Both the position numbers and the translations under genes were made by a program. A stretch of 64,000 nt of DNA. Source: Eucommia ulmoides. Taxonomy: Eukaryota; Streptophyta; Magnoliopsida; Garryales; Eucommiaceae. Below are positions 1-12,103 of this stretch, piece after piece. The notes under the pieces are model-generated. The model was not told the origin of the DNA. It saw only the letters and a list, made by a program, of their open reading frames with translations, and ran no database searches. Position 1 is the stretch's first letter. Every line of letters starts with the position of its first letter. Where the stretch lies: assembly GCA_016647705.1 (NCBI GenBank), contig CM028338.1, forward strand, positions 12,926,240 through 12,990,239. Direction: 5' to 3'.

Positions 1-373
1 TCAAAGGTGAAAACAATTGATCTTGAGGTTTATAATAATGGATCACTGAGATTGTAATTATTTCTCTCATATAAAATTGATCGTTGTCTTCAAAAAATAA
101 TCTAACATTCTCAACATTAATCTCCCACCTCCCAATTTTTGAGATGACAAATGGGGAGAAATAAATGATTTGATGTTTTTAGTCGTGCATTCATTCTTGA
201 TTAAGTACTTGTTCTTCATTGATATTCTTATTGTTGTACTTAATTTGTTGCTTTATCATTCGTATTTCCCATATACACATACTTAATTGTTAATAAAACA
301 TTGTTCCCATAATAATAGGGAGTCGCAGTGTCATAAATTTGGAAAAACCCATCAAGTATCTTGTCATCATCGA
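1..373. other. AT-rich stretch with no gene; probable tail of a copia internal region
   Basis: I see no coding frame or recognisable motif here. It runs straight into a polypurine-tract-like sequence at about 374-385, so it is most simply the 3' untranslated internal part of the decayed copia-like element described next. This is inference from position only. Confidence 0.3.
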
Positions 374-1231
374 AAGGGGGAGAACGAGGACCCCAAGGTT
401 CTGAATCTCTAAAAAGCACTTTTGATCATAATAATATATTTATCATTTTTGTATTTAATGTGTTTGTTGAGCATGTTTAGATAGGTACTAGATATACCAG
501 AAACACCACAAGGAATGAAAAAAAAGGTGATCCATGAAGATGATAAAGGTAACTTAAAGGACCAATCATAAGGTAGTCCAAATGAAAATAAAAGATTCAA
601 GTTTCAAACAAATATGCTAAAACTCAAGATGAAGCCTGAAGACTCAAAGGTATAGGAGGAATAAACTAAACGTTGTTGTATATCAAAGATAAGGTAATAC
701 TCTATCCCTACAGTCTCATACATATTGACTCTTTTAGGACACACAAACATGCATCATTGGCATACTAATGTGGCATCTTGGATTAAGTTGTACACATGTG
801 CTTTATTTCTTTTAGAATGTGTATTATTAAGTAGAGAAGATAAAACAAAAAAAGGAAAGACTAGTCTTAAAATTGGAAATGAGTTAGAACTAGTCAGTCG
901 AATAGAATAACCAGTCAATCGATCGCGCCAGTAGCTGAATGACAATAACTAAAATCCGTAACCTATCAACCGAAACCCAAGAACCATTCAACCGATTATA
1001 CCAGTAATCAAGATTCTTGACAAAGTTGAACAATCGGTCAACCAATGAACACCTACCGATCAGCCGATTATATATGTGGGTTAAAAACCAAAATACTCTA
1101 AACAATTGGTCAACCAATCCTTAGAGCCAGTTGAGCAATTAAAAAAATAGGTTGTCTAGAATACCTAACTATGAATATCCCTCAACCAATTTCCTTCACT
1201 AGTCAACCAATTTATAGGACTATTTTAGTAA

Positions 1232-1480
1232 CACTACAAGAAAAAATGATTTTTATCACGGTTAAAAACCGTGATAAAAAGAATTTTATCACAGTTTTTG
1301 GTTCCAAAACTGACCATGATCGATGGAAGTGTGATTAAAGGTAAGCTTTTCATCACAATTAAAAACCAAGATGATAAATTTTTTATCACAGTTAAAAACC
1401 AAAATGGTTAGTCCATCTAATATCTCAGTTTTCAAATATGATTAAAAGGATCATATATATGCAATCAAAGAGAAAAAACT
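1232..1480. repeat. CACTA left terminus with subterminal ATCAC repeats
   Basis: After the CACTACAAG tip the sequence alternates inverted copies of TTTTATCACGGTT and AACCGTGATAAAA (1252-1280) and then several ATCACAGTTAAAAACC-like copies up to about 1400. Such short subterminal repeats are where the CACTA accessory protein binds in characterised elements; the function here is inferred from family knowledge. Confidence 0.7.
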
Positions 1481-2277
1481 GTGATTATTTGGACGAAATC
1501 TATCTCAACTTTGTATCAAATTGAGATATTTACCCTTTTCTGTCACATTTAAAAATTGTGTTATTTAATAATAAAACAATCACATTTAAAAACTGACCAT
1601 TTCTCATTTCTATATTAATAAAAAAAAATTACACCACTATTTCATAAAAAAATATTGTCATATGAATTAACTAACAAATGACTTTCAGATTTTCAAAATA
1701 ATTAAACTATTAATGACATGAGAATTTTTACAACACCATCAAAAACACAAATATAACACATGAATTTTAATTACAACAGAAAAAACTTATCCTTGTTAAT
1801 TATAAGCTTATAAGATTAAAATTTTCACAGAAAAATCATTTTCTTTCAGCCAATGGAAAGGGGGAAAATTGATTTTGTTTAAATCAATACATATCTTCCC
1901 GGAAAAAAAAAATGAAGAAAAAGCAGAACTGTTCGTGAGACATTGCAATGAACATCACAATGGATGTAATTCTGAACTCTCTCATTCATTGAGTTCTTCA
2001 GATGCCCTCAAATTTTTATTCATCGGCAGCACTCAAATCACTCAGATCAAGAGTCTGACACAAGAGATTCAAAAGTTTTCGTTTAAAATTGACATTCATG
2101 AAGAAATTTCTAAAAATTGAATTGGCATAGAATCAGGATTAAATCGCATCATGACCATTTAGTAATTTATAAGCCATTTACTTCAATAAGGACTTTATAA
2201 AGACTTCTATAATAAGCGTTTGGTTTCATGCCTAGAATAGGAACAAGAATAAACATATGTTAAACTATAAAAGAATT

Positions 2278-2455
2278 GCACGCTTTATATCTCAATTCCC
2301 AAACTTGAAGTTTGTGTTACCAAATACCACCTTAAATGTTTCTTTACCATTACAGATGTTTGATCTGCATGCTTTATAATCTCAATTCCCAAACTTTATG
2401 TTTGTGTTACCAAGTACCACCTTAAATGTTTCTTTACCATTACAAATGTTTGATC
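2278..2455. repeat. Tandem duplication of an 88-90 bp unit inside the CACTA element
   Basis: Units 2278-2365 and 2366-2455 both run from TGCA(C/T)GCTTTATA to ACAAATGTTTGATC with only a few differences. No coding content is recognised. Confidence 0.85.
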
Positions 2456-4088
2456 TTCAGAAAGTAGCTTGAAACTTTTATCAATTATACTAAAGATATT
2501 TAAGGTTTACTCCACATCTGAGATTGAATTAAATATTACAGTTGCCAATTGAGTTTAAGTTAAAAACATGCCTTTTCAGTTATTTGGTTGTACATGGATA
2601 TCACATCTTCCACGTTCGACTCAAAATGGGTGGTCGACTCAAAATGAATCAAAACTCTGAAAGAAATTCCAGCCCAATAAGATCTAATGATTGTGAAAAT
2701 TTCAAAAAGAAATAGTGAATTGTAAAGGTGAGTATAACAACACCACAAAATCATGAGAATACAGATCAATTCAGGGGATTAAACCTCTCCTTCCATGCTA
2801 TATGATGTGAACCACCATGATACAAGGGAAATATTATAGAATAACAAACTGTTCGATAAGAGAAAATGTTACCAAAATCAGTCTGAAGTGTAGCTATATT
2901 GAATAAGGGCCAGCATATTGCCCTCAGTATGAACTTCTAATTAATTGAATTAAAAAAACAATAATAGCAGAACGACAGGGAAAGAACCTGGGAACAGTAC
3001 ATAATCTAGAACAAAACCTGGGAATAAAACTTGAGAGGAAATTACCTACAAACAAAGAATTTTACAGCATGATTTTAGGGTTGAAAGTTCAAAAGTATGT
3101 TTGTGCCTACACTAAGTAGTGACTTAGGCTAAGGGGAAAAATGAGAAGAAAATGAAATAATAATTATTTTTTCAAATACAAACGCAAACGAAAAAAGAAT
3201 TGACAAATTTGTGAAGGATTTCATTGACATCCAAGCATTTAGCAAAGACAAGTTAATCTGAAATGTGAAATCAATTTAAACGAGAAGAAGAAAGAGTTAA
3301 TAAGAAAAGGGTATGACACATGAACATGAAAACATATAAATACTAATCAAAAGCTAATTAGAAAAATAACCTTTTGATTTTGAAAAAGAATTTGCATTTT
3401 CATACAAAATGCAGAATGGTAAATGTTCAACTAACCAACATTTGAAATTCTTTTATCTAAACAAATTTATTTGATAGGTTACCATCTTTTTCTCAAATAT
3501 GTTCATGTCTAGTACACGCCCTAATTAGAAAAATATATATAAATCATCACTATACATGTATGTGTATAAGCACCTTGTACGTAAAATATTTACAATTCAA
3601 AGGCATGTTTCTTACTATTTTCTCTCTCAATACATCAAAAGAGTCCTTGTGATGCCACAATTTGCTATGTTCTAGTATCTGTCCATCTGCATGTTACCAT
3701 TAAATTATAGAAGACTTATTTTCTTCATGTTCTAGCTTCCAAGGCTTACACTGGTACGATTAGCTTGAAAAACAAAAGGAACATAAAGAGGAGAAATGTG
3801 GGAACATAAATGAACAGAGAACATAAAGGTGAAAAATCCGGGAAGGGAAATAGTGGCATATGTTGTGACCATAAAAAATAGGGGAACAAAATTGAATAAA
3901 GGCCAAGACACAGGACATTTGGAACAGGAATTCAACAACCCAATTCAACAATAATGGATTAAAAACTCAATTCAATGACCGAAAGCTAAATTCCATGGCA
4001 TCGGTTGATCCATAGATGCATACGAAACTTAATTCATCTAATTGAGAGGGGAACAATTGAAAACTAGGATTTTCTTAAACATATAGAT
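2456..4088. other. CACTA internal DNA with nothing recognisable
   Basis: AT-rich sequence between the tandem duplication and the hAT insertion. The short open frames on both strands show no domain, no coherent codon use and no splice pattern that I can support. Confidence 0.4.
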
Positions 4089-4104
4089 CATGGTTTTAAA
4101 TTGC

Positions 4105-4185
4105 AGTAACGGCAACCATAATGGTAACAGACGCGGAAACGGGGGTGAAGCGGGTGTAACGTAACGGTAACGGATATCGCGGTCG
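4105..4185. repeat. hAT left subterminal GTAACGG-rich block
   Basis: Several GTAACGG/GTAACGTAACGG-like copies in about 80 bases, GC-rich against an AT-rich background. The mirror block lies at 8698-8868 as CCGTTAC copies. In hAT elements such subterminal motifs bind the transposase; that role is inferred. Confidence 0.7.
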
Positions 4186-4675
4186 TGAATTTTTATTTTC
4201 AATTCACTACACCTATAAATCCAATATATTAAAGTCCTTTACTTTAAAATAGATTATAATCAATTTATATATTAATAAGTTATCAATAACAAATCCTCAA
4301 ATTACATATATGTGAAACATTGATGTCACCACCAAAAAGAGTGTCGGGGAGGATCCTGTACTTGATCTTGATCTTCATTTTGTTGTTGGGGGGATAGTAC
4401 AAGTATTGTTGATCTTGTGGAGGAAAATAATATGGGGCAACTTATGGCTCGTACTGCATCGATGGATTGATTGGGTAATCTTGCAAAGCCATGTACGGGT
4501 GGAGTGACTCATGAGATGGTACTTGACTTCTATAGTTACTTCCCCGGCTATTAGAAACACTACCTTGAGATAAATTATTAAGATTAAAGCTTCCTAGAGA
4601 TTGTTGCAAATCAAATGTATGATTAGTCTGATTTATATTTTTGGTTGATCTAGGTCTACTGCTACCCCATTGCCT

Positions 4676-7560
4676 TTAAACATTCTCGGGATGTTCTCGA
4701 ACATCATAATCATCTCGAGAACCATGAAGTCCATAATCACCAAAATAAGAACCAACACGACTAGGATCAACATAAGCTGCACCTCGCCCACTCAATGTTG
4801 CCCCCTGGTCATCATTGTCATCACTACCTTGACCATCACCTAAAAGCCCCGAGTTAGGAATATTTGCACGTTCTGGAGGGGGTTGTAAGCCTTCGTCTTC
4901 ATTTGCATCAGAATCATTAATCCAAGTTTGAACTCTCAGGTCTCCATCCAACAAAGGGTCCTATCTTTCTTCTATCTAGGGGCTCATTGGATCATCCTCC
5001 TCAAAAATATAATCTAAATTAATTGGATTAAAGCTCGAATCAATTTCTTCTTGAGTTTTCCTCATGGTATTGCGAATTTTCAACTTCATGTTGTAGTGGA
5101 TGAAAACTAACTTTTGAAGCTTAATATACTTCAACCTATTTCTAGTTTTCGTATTAATTAAGCTCCAAGTAGACCAATTTCGTTCGCAATTTGATCAAGT
5201 ACCCTCACAGCAATGTGCTAAAGTTCAGGTGCACATGAACCATACAAAATCTACCATTCAGCCGTAAAATGAATAACCAATATACTAAATTAATAAGTTT
5301 ATATATTCTAAATAAAATAAAAAGTAAATGACATATTCTAAAATGAATAAATATATATTAGTAGGATTAGTTTGATTGACTATTTTTTGTGCCAAAGGTG
5401 AACCAAATTAATGTCTCTCCTTTTTCTCGAAATAGTAGCATCTAAAAAGTTAAAATTTTTAAATTAGAATATTATTATAAATATTTTATTTAATAATTTT
5501 GTCATTACTTAGTTGATTAATTGCTCTAATTTGAAAACCTAAATCCAGATCCAATCTTTGAATAACATTTTGTGTTTCCTTCATTATATCCCTCGCAATG
5601 GCTTTAGTATGAGAACCGCCATATTGATATTGCGGATTCAAAAAATAACCTACATTTATATAAAAGTTAATATACATTAATAAATTAAAACAATAATTTT
5701 ACTTAAACAAAATATAAGTACATAACTAAAAAAACAAATATGACTTTATTGGCAGTGTGTAACTTATGATGCAATTGGTTTGTCCATCATTTGTTAATGA
5801 TTTTCCAATCATCTTACCAAAAACGAGTTTTTTTTTTTTTTTTTTTTGAATTGTCAACTTTGCTCTATCAATTGCTTCATATATAAATCCCATAGTTGAC
5901 TTCTCATCCCTATCAATTAATCATAAGACCTTGACCACTAGTTCTTGCACTTTCAGTATATCATGTGCCTTCTCCAAAAATTATTTACGAGGATCAAGTC
6001 TTGAACCTCAGCCGCTGCATTACTACGGGACCACTTACAATTTCTCTATTCATCAGATGAGAAAATGGTCCTCAAGTTATCATTATATCTTACTAAACTT
6101 TCGATTGCCAAAAAATTTGAGGCAAATCTAGTTACTGCAAGTCGAAGCAATTCTCAATTAGCGTTATACCTTTTCATCATATGATACACCATAGAGGCAT
6201 TATAGATTAAGGTCGTTATTGATTTAGCCTCATCTATCAACTTTGACACACTTTTTTTCTTGCATATGTCTTCAAGAATTAAGTCAATCTAATGTGTAGC
6301 ACATGTCGTCCAATACAATTTTTTTTTTCTTTTTTGCATTAACTTAAGCCCCCTAGCTTTCATTGATGCCTCATTGTTGGTGACTACTTGAACAACATAT
6401 TTTTTCCCAATTTCTTCTACCGTGGTGTCAAGTAATCCAAAATAGTAATCACTAGTTCGACTTGGCACATGAGAAGCATCAATGGACTTATAAAAAATGG
6501 TACCCCGAATGTAGTAGACCAAAAAATTGATCATATGATTCTTCTTTATGTTACTCCATTTGTCGCACATAATTATCACTCCTCTTTCCTTCCAGATTCC
6601 CTGAAAGAATTTAATCCAATTTTTCATCTCACTATACTCGTTAGGCAAAAATACTTCCAACACTTCATGAGATGTAGGGCCCTTCACACCAGGCCCTAAC
6701 TCTGCTGCAATATTGAGCATCGGTTATGTCCACGGAGATTCAACAATATGAAATGCCAAACAATTATAAAATAAGAACTTTGACACTGCGGCTCATAATT
6801 TACTTCTTTTGTCCTTCATTTTCTATGGATTAATCTTTTGTTGTTTTGGACCTCTACACTTTTCTATTGCAAGATCCATTGCCCTCAATCTACTTTCGGG
6901 GCTTTCAAGATCAATCCATTCAAATCCACTCCTGGAACTGCCGAAGTCACTCCCACCAATTTTCCGAGTAGATGTTGACCGGCAAAATAAAGATTTCATC
7001 TTACTAGCCAACCTACGCTTCGACGGCATTAATCTAGATCCAAAACCACTGCCACTATCATATTATGATCCTTGAGACCCATAATATCTCCTCAATTTTT
7101 CTCTTTCTTCAGCTTCATATTGTGTGTCTAAACTTTGGTTTTTAGCTATTGTCAATTCTGGATCATTATCGGAGGAATCCTCGAGATCATCATAGTCACA
7201 GTCGCCCTGAAGTTAGGCTTCCAATTCTTCTTTCTTTTTTTTGTTTATCCAAATGCTTCTTTTTGTTTTCTATAAGGTGGTTCATCGTTTCTTCTGTCAC
7301 ATGTTTTGGAATTTTTTCACACCATGCCACGTTTCCCAATTTATTTGCCAAATATTCTTTAACTCGTGTAACCCCCCTTAATTACACGGTGACAAATTTT
7401 GAATTGAGAATCATGGCAACTATTGTTGACAGGGGTGGCAAACTTCTATCCAATATTATCACTGATATTAGCACTGGCACTACCTTCCAAAACATTATGC
7501 GGCATTCTGAAAATTTTAAGTTACATTACAATTGGTTTGATATTTAATTTTACTCTAGAA
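4676..7560 (-). pseudogene. Decayed hAT transposase
   Basis: Would cut and paste the hAT element. Read on the minus strand in order: a BED zinc-finger remnant at about 7440-7310 (KICHRVIKGG and then LANKLGNVAWC in different frames); a charged linker; the DUF659/catalytic segment at 6720-6289, a 143-residue frame with WIKFFQGIWKERGVIIMCDKW, FYKSIDASHV and VVQVVTNNEASMKARG, ending WTTCATH where the family has the CxxH element; the hATC dimerisation region at about 5280-5030 (PELQHIAVRVLDQIANEIG), and an acidic, glycine-rich tail at 4954-4676. Stops and frame changes separate the blocks, so it is not functional as it stands. Family members are usually 600-800 residues in one or few exons. Confidence 0.88.
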
Positions 7561-8697
7561 AATCAAGTGATAAATTAGTTAAAATTTTAGCTAATATTTA
7601 TCTTTAAATTTTTTATACCATTTAATAATAATAACTATTTACAATGCAAAGTATTAAAATGTGTAATAACTTGCAACAAAATAATAATAATGCCTATAAT
7701 ATAATATAATTATTGTACCAAATGAGTTTAATTAATAGTGAAATACAAAATTTAGGATCATAATAAAAAAAATCATTTTTAATTTTAACTAAAAAAAAAT
7801 AAAAAATTAAACAGATAAATTCTATCAAATTTCTCAAATTTTATGTTATTATCAAATTAATTATAAAATTTTGTTATTAATCAACTTTATTTTATTGAAC
7901 TTCAATTTTATCAAATTAAATAAGGTTAATGTATTTTTAATATAATTATTAATTCACAGGCACTTCACTACTAATATAGGGTGATGCATGTAATAAATTT
8001 ATAATTTTTTAAAAATAAAATAAAATATTACTTAGAATTTTTTATGCCCCATTGTTCTGCTAAATATATTTTTTAATTTTAGTTAAAATAGAAAACAATT
8101 TCATTAAATATATTTTTTAATTTTTTAATTTAATTCATTTCCATTTGTACCTTAATATTTTTATTTTTCTATTTTTCAAATTAATCATAACATTTTGTTA
8201 TTAATCAAAAAATTATTTTTATTTAACATGCATATATAACGAGAAGTCTCCATAATTTAAAATGTATAATCAATTAACAAAACAATATTATGCACAATAG
8301 ACATAAAAATAAAATACAAATAGAAAGTACCTTGAAGGCTTGAATGTTCAAGTACTCCGCCTAAAGATGATAAATCGCTAGATATAAACGAAAGAAATAT
8401 AAATCTAAGTATATAACTTAGATAAATTGAGAGAGAAATGTAATAAAATTAGAAAAGTAAAAAAATAAGAGAATTTTATAATTGTTGTGTGATATGTTTT
8501 GAGAATGATGTTAAATTTATAAACTATCATACGAGAGAAACTAAGTGCAAACTTAGTTGGAATTTGCATTCATTGCATTATTGAACCCACGCTTCTGAAA
8601 AAAGAAAAAGAGTGACAATTTTTATAAAGGTTGACTAACATATACATAGCATTATTAGGCATGCATAAAAGGTTGTGCAGCTGTATATGTGCATCAC

Positions 8698-8868
8698 AGC
8701 CGTTACCGCTATATAACGGCAGTGTAATGGCCATTACGGCCGTTATACAGCCCGTAATGGGCAGTTACGGTGTGCTTTAGGTTCCCATTCATGTAACGGG
8801 TTGTAACGGAATCGGAGGCTACCGATTTCGTTACGTAACAACCGTTATGTTACATCACGGCCATTTTT
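8698..8868. repeat. hAT right subterminal CCGTTAC-rich block
   Basis: Multiple copies of CCGTTAC/GTAACGG in alternating orientation (for example GCCGTTACCGC, ATAACGGC, GGCCGTTATAC, ACGTAACAACCGTTATG), so the block can fold on itself. It pairs with the block at 4105-4185 as the other end of the same transposon. Confidence 0.7.
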
Positions 8869-9109
8869 TTAAACCATGACATAGATTGGCTAACTATGAA
8901 AAAAACAATGAACACACAATCTCAACCGATCAAGTAGTTGGTGAGAATTGAACAACTGAAACTCGATGCAAAAAAATAAAAATTTAACAGTGTTTGTTTA
9001 CTTGATAGGAAGACGGTGAGAAAGAGAAAGCGAAATAGAAAATTCCCAACTTTTTAATTTGGACAATAAATCGACCCCATGGTAATCAAATGGAAAAACA
9101 TCTTTAGAG

Positions 9110-9551
9110 GGAAAAGTTAGGGTTCCGAAATTACCTATATTTAGCGGCTTCGAAGCAAGAGAGATTGATAGGGTTTCTGAGCAACGAGAGAGAGAGAGGA
9201 GCCTGGAGATAGTATTGCGAGATTGAGGGAATTAAGGTTTCGTATTAGGGTACAATATCATCGAATTCTCCAGCCTTCAACGCATCTCCATCGTCGGCCA
9301 GAGGTTTCATAATTGCGGATCAACTGAGATCTTTCGACATCAGAGCAGCACCAGGACCTGTGATGGAGCAACACCATGAAATCTTCAGCGATTTCTCGAT
9401 CGAGAGAGAGACACTTCATACTAGAGTGCAAAACACGAAATAGGGTACCAGCTACTAGGGTTGATAAAGGATATGGTAGCCCTAAACTATTAAGCGATTT
9501 GGATGAGAAGAGCGTGAACACGAAATTTAGACCTAGCGCCTTTTTTTTCAT
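9110..9551 (-). other. Gene-like GC-richer block carried by the CACTA element
   Basis: This block has higher GC than its surroundings, CTCTCTCT tracts and a 97-residue open frame on the minus strand (9551-9258), and resembles the 5' untranslated/first-exon region of a plant gene. The protein is not recognisable. CACTA elements commonly carry host gene pieces, so capture is a reasonable inference, but a native element leader is equally possible. Confidence 0.3.
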
Positions 9552-10560
9552 TTTGTTTAAGTTCAGTTTGGCGCCAATTTATCTTAATGACCAATTAATC
9601 ATACTTATAAATAATAAATGTCATAAAAACTACAAACTTATTATCACATTTTATTATAATAATGAGATAAAAATACTTACTATCATATAATAAATTTTAA
9701 ATGAGATTACATCTCATTTATATTTTTACAATCGCGGTCTATTCAAAAAATAAGATAAATTATATTTACTGAGTGTGATAAAAAAGAAAAAATCTTGTTG
9801 TGTAATAACCAAAAATTGAATTGAATTGAACACAATATTTATTCTAACATGTTTATAATTTGAATTAAATATTTTATCTTTAATTTGAATTAATCAAATT
9901 ATGAGACAAGTTTTAGGGGTCAAAGATCATATCTAAGAGTTAGCCTTTTATATTTGTCTCCCAATAGTTATATGCTCAAATTAAACTCAATTAGAACATT
10001 GTAATACTTTCATATATTCCTAAAGTTCACTACAATTGAATACAATGGATTCATACCGATTTATCGAGATTACAACATTATATAAGAGAAAAAACACTAC
10101 TTTGGTCTGTAAGAAAAAACACAAGAGAAATACACACAAAATATTGTACATGTACTTTTATTAGCACCTAGAAAGAAGCAATATACGTTGTATTAAGATT
10201 GTAGGTGATCAATAGAAAAAGGGGGAATCCAGAATTTTAACTTGGATAGCCTATAAATAGCCATGCCCTACACATTGGCCACCCATCACCTGTAAATTCA
10301 GGCCACCCCTTATTTTATTATTGTCCTTTCTATTTCAATTCTTAATTACTACCATCTAGAATCGAATCAAAGTTCGTTTTGGGATTAGTTCTTGTAGCTC
10401 TCTAAAGAACTGATTCAAATCATGCCTCAAGAACTATCGGTTAAAAAGGAGAAGTGAAAAATATATAAAATCTTTTTATTGAATTTGAATATGGTTTCAT
10501 TTGTTTTGTACATGTATATTAATATGGATTGATTTGGGCTTATGGAATCACAGGTATTTA

Positions 10561-10561
10561 A

Positions 10562-10596
<35 letters not shown>

Positions 10597-10597
10597 G
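10561..10597. repeat. (ATT)n microsatellite
   Basis: About twelve uninterrupted ATT/TTA units. The apparent poly-Asn and poly-Tyr open frames across it are translations of this repeat. Confidence 0.95.
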
Positions 10598-11410
10598 TTT
10601 GTATTCTACCATGTAAATCTAGTTATTGTAATAACGGTTCTTTTCACTTAAACATTATAAGAGTAAATTGGTCAAATAAAATAAGTCATTGGAACTCTGA
10701 CATACATTTGTGACATCATTATTGGGTTTCTAAAATGACAAAGTATGCACGACATATTTTCAAAACGAGAGCGAACTTCTCTACAAGTTTTTCAATTGAT
10801 AGAAAGTGGAATTTAGATTTACTCTTACGTGTACAAATATAGTCTTCAAAATAGTTAATTTATAATTCAACACTTCTATGGGCATTGAATATAAATGTAT
10901 AATGCATTTGGTGTAAAAACTTTTGCTACATAATTTTTCTTTATTGAAAAATAGGTAGAAGAATGGCATTTTGAAAGCTAGGGCTCAACCGACTTCTACG
11001 CTAACCCATGCAGCATGGATCAGCATTTTCATGCAAATGGAACCTTAAAGACAATTACTTAATTGATATATATATATTTTAAATAAAAGAAGATAAATGA
11101 TGTTAGCCTGTTAGGATAAGTGTTACAATGCTGAGATAGGTTATCTCTATTGGTCAACCACAGCGTCTGCATACAGTTGTCCAAGCCGTACGAATATTTG
11201 TTTATTACCGTACTTACATACGTCTCCGTCATTGCAGCTCAACCTTATTGTCATTAATTTCTATTTATTACAATCTCGTGCAATTCTAGAACCCAAATTG
11301 TCAATTAGTAAAAAAAGTAATTGTTTGGTAACGTTTTATATTCCTAATAGAAATCCAGTAGTCAAGGGTGGCCATGTAGCAAAGCAATAAATTTGAGATT
11401 ACCTATTACT

Positions 11411-11483
11411 TCTCCCATCATCTTACAAATTCTGATAAACACCTTTTCTCCCATCATCTTAAAAATTCTAATAAACACCTTTT
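11411..11483. repeat. Tandem duplication of a 37-bp unit
   Basis: Two copies of a CTCCCATCATCTTA...ATAAACACCTTTT unit, nearly identical, directly adjacent. Confidence 0.85.
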
Positions 11484-11689
11484 CATGTTTTTTTGTCAAA
11501 TACCACTTAATTCTCTTACAAGTAAAAAATTAATAAAATTTTTAATATAATAAAAATTTTACCCTTAACTATTTAAAAATGATTAAATAATTAAAAATTA
11601 AAATACATAAATAAATTTTTAAATTTATTTTATATATTTTTTCATCCTTTACTTTTTTACACTAACATCCAAAAAAATTAAAATAAAAG

Positions 11690-12103
11690 CAAGAAAGATG
11701 ACCATCGATCTCCTTCTTCCTCCCCCCTCTCTCCCCACTCGCACCTTTTATTTCTCCTTCCTTTGTCTCTCTCTCTCCCTCTCTCCCTGGCATGTTGTCG
11801 AATCTGGACTCGACAACACAGATCTGCTAGAACCCTCAAATTCTAGCGCAAAACCAGAATGAATCTATGGCTCCTTCTTCCCTACCGCTAACGCCGAAGG
11901 CAACTTATCACAAGAGACTTGTTTTTGCTCATCAGACGACAATTACGTTGTCGAAGTCCCTCTTTAAGTCACCCACTCTGTCCAATCCTATTCACTAATA
12001 CCCATTTTCCTCACTCAACCCGCCATTGAAAACACACATTTCCAATCTGACACCACTAAAGTTGCGACTCTTTAATTGCTATATCTCCTAAGCCACCTTT
12101 GTC
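11690..12103 (+). other. Gene-like fragment, left part (interrupted by the foldback element)
   Basis: CT-rich leader-like sequence followed by GC-richer DNA with short coding-like stretches, for example NLSQETCFCSSDDNYVVEVP on the plus strand near 11900. It continues across the foldback element at 14147-14230, as shown by the shared 10-bp CACCTTTGTC. I do not recognise the product and cannot show an intact frame. It may be a captured or decayed host exon. Confidence 0.3.

Larger units (their letters stand above)
4089..8878 (-). mobile_element. hAT superfamily DNA transposon (BED-DUF659-hATC type), inserted in the CACTA element
   Basis: Terminal inverted repeats are CATGGTTTTAAATTG at the left and, on the minus strand, CATGGTTTAAAAAAATG at the right. 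Flanking octamers are ATATAGAT (4081-4088) and ACATAGAT (8879-8886), an 8-bp target duplication with one mismatch, as expected for hAT. The 4.79-kb body encodes, on the minus strand, a decayed transposase with BED zinc-finger, DUF659/catalytic-fold and C-terminal dimerisation segments. Subterminal regions are rich in GTAACGG and its complement. Because it sits inside the CACTA element, it is the younger of the two. Confidence 0.9.
1232..9802. mobile_element. CACTA (En/Spm-type) DNA transposon, non-autonomous
   Basis: The left end begins CACTACAAGAAAAAATG at 1232; the right end, read on the minus strand from 9802, begins CACAACAAGATTTTTTC. Both ends continue into TTTTATCAC-type subterminal motifs. 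The flanking triplets are identical, TAA at 1229-1231 and TAA at 9803-9805, the 3-bp target duplication expected of this superfamily. Total 8.57 kb, but about 4.8 kb of that is a hAT element inserted at 4089-8878, leaving roughly 3.8 kb. I find no TNPA/TNPD-like protein, so it is probably a deletion derivative moved in trans. It carries a gene-like block near its right end (9110-9551). Terminal base identity is imperfect (CACTA versus CACAA), indicating age. Confidence 0.85.
374..10200 (+). mobile_element. Decayed Ty1/copia (SIRE/Maximus-like) 3' LTR, interrupted by a CACTA element
   Basis: A fossil. A polypurine-like tract AAAGGGGGAGA at about 374-384 follows CATCATC, the context usual just before the 3' LTR of SIRE/Maximus copia elements, and ACCCCAAGGTTCT follows soon after, resembling the start of such LTRs. 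Between about 895 and 1215 there are degenerate CAACCGAT/GTCAACC repeats of the kind also seen in the copia-type solo LTR at 37272-39383. The CACTA element 1232-9802 lies inside; the continuation (from 9803) has a TATA-like ATTATATAAGAG near 10076. Element broken and old; the right end is not resolved and may lie anywhere from about 10150 to 10420. Confidence 0.35.
10411..11689. other. Intergenic AT-rich DNA, no gene seen
   Basis: No supported coding region. It holds an ATT microsatellite (10561-10597) and a short tandem duplication (11411-11483). A TATA-like CCTATAAATAG at about 10250, just upstream, could belong to an LTR or to nothing. Confidence 0.4.

Noticed and set aside
10240-10262. 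TATA-like CCTATAAATAG as a host gene promoter
   Set aside because: No coding region follows within 1.4 kb; more likely LTR debris or chance in AT-rich DNA.
10427-10713. Poly-Asn and poly-Tyr frames
   Set aside because: Both are translations of the ATT microsatellite at 10561-10597.
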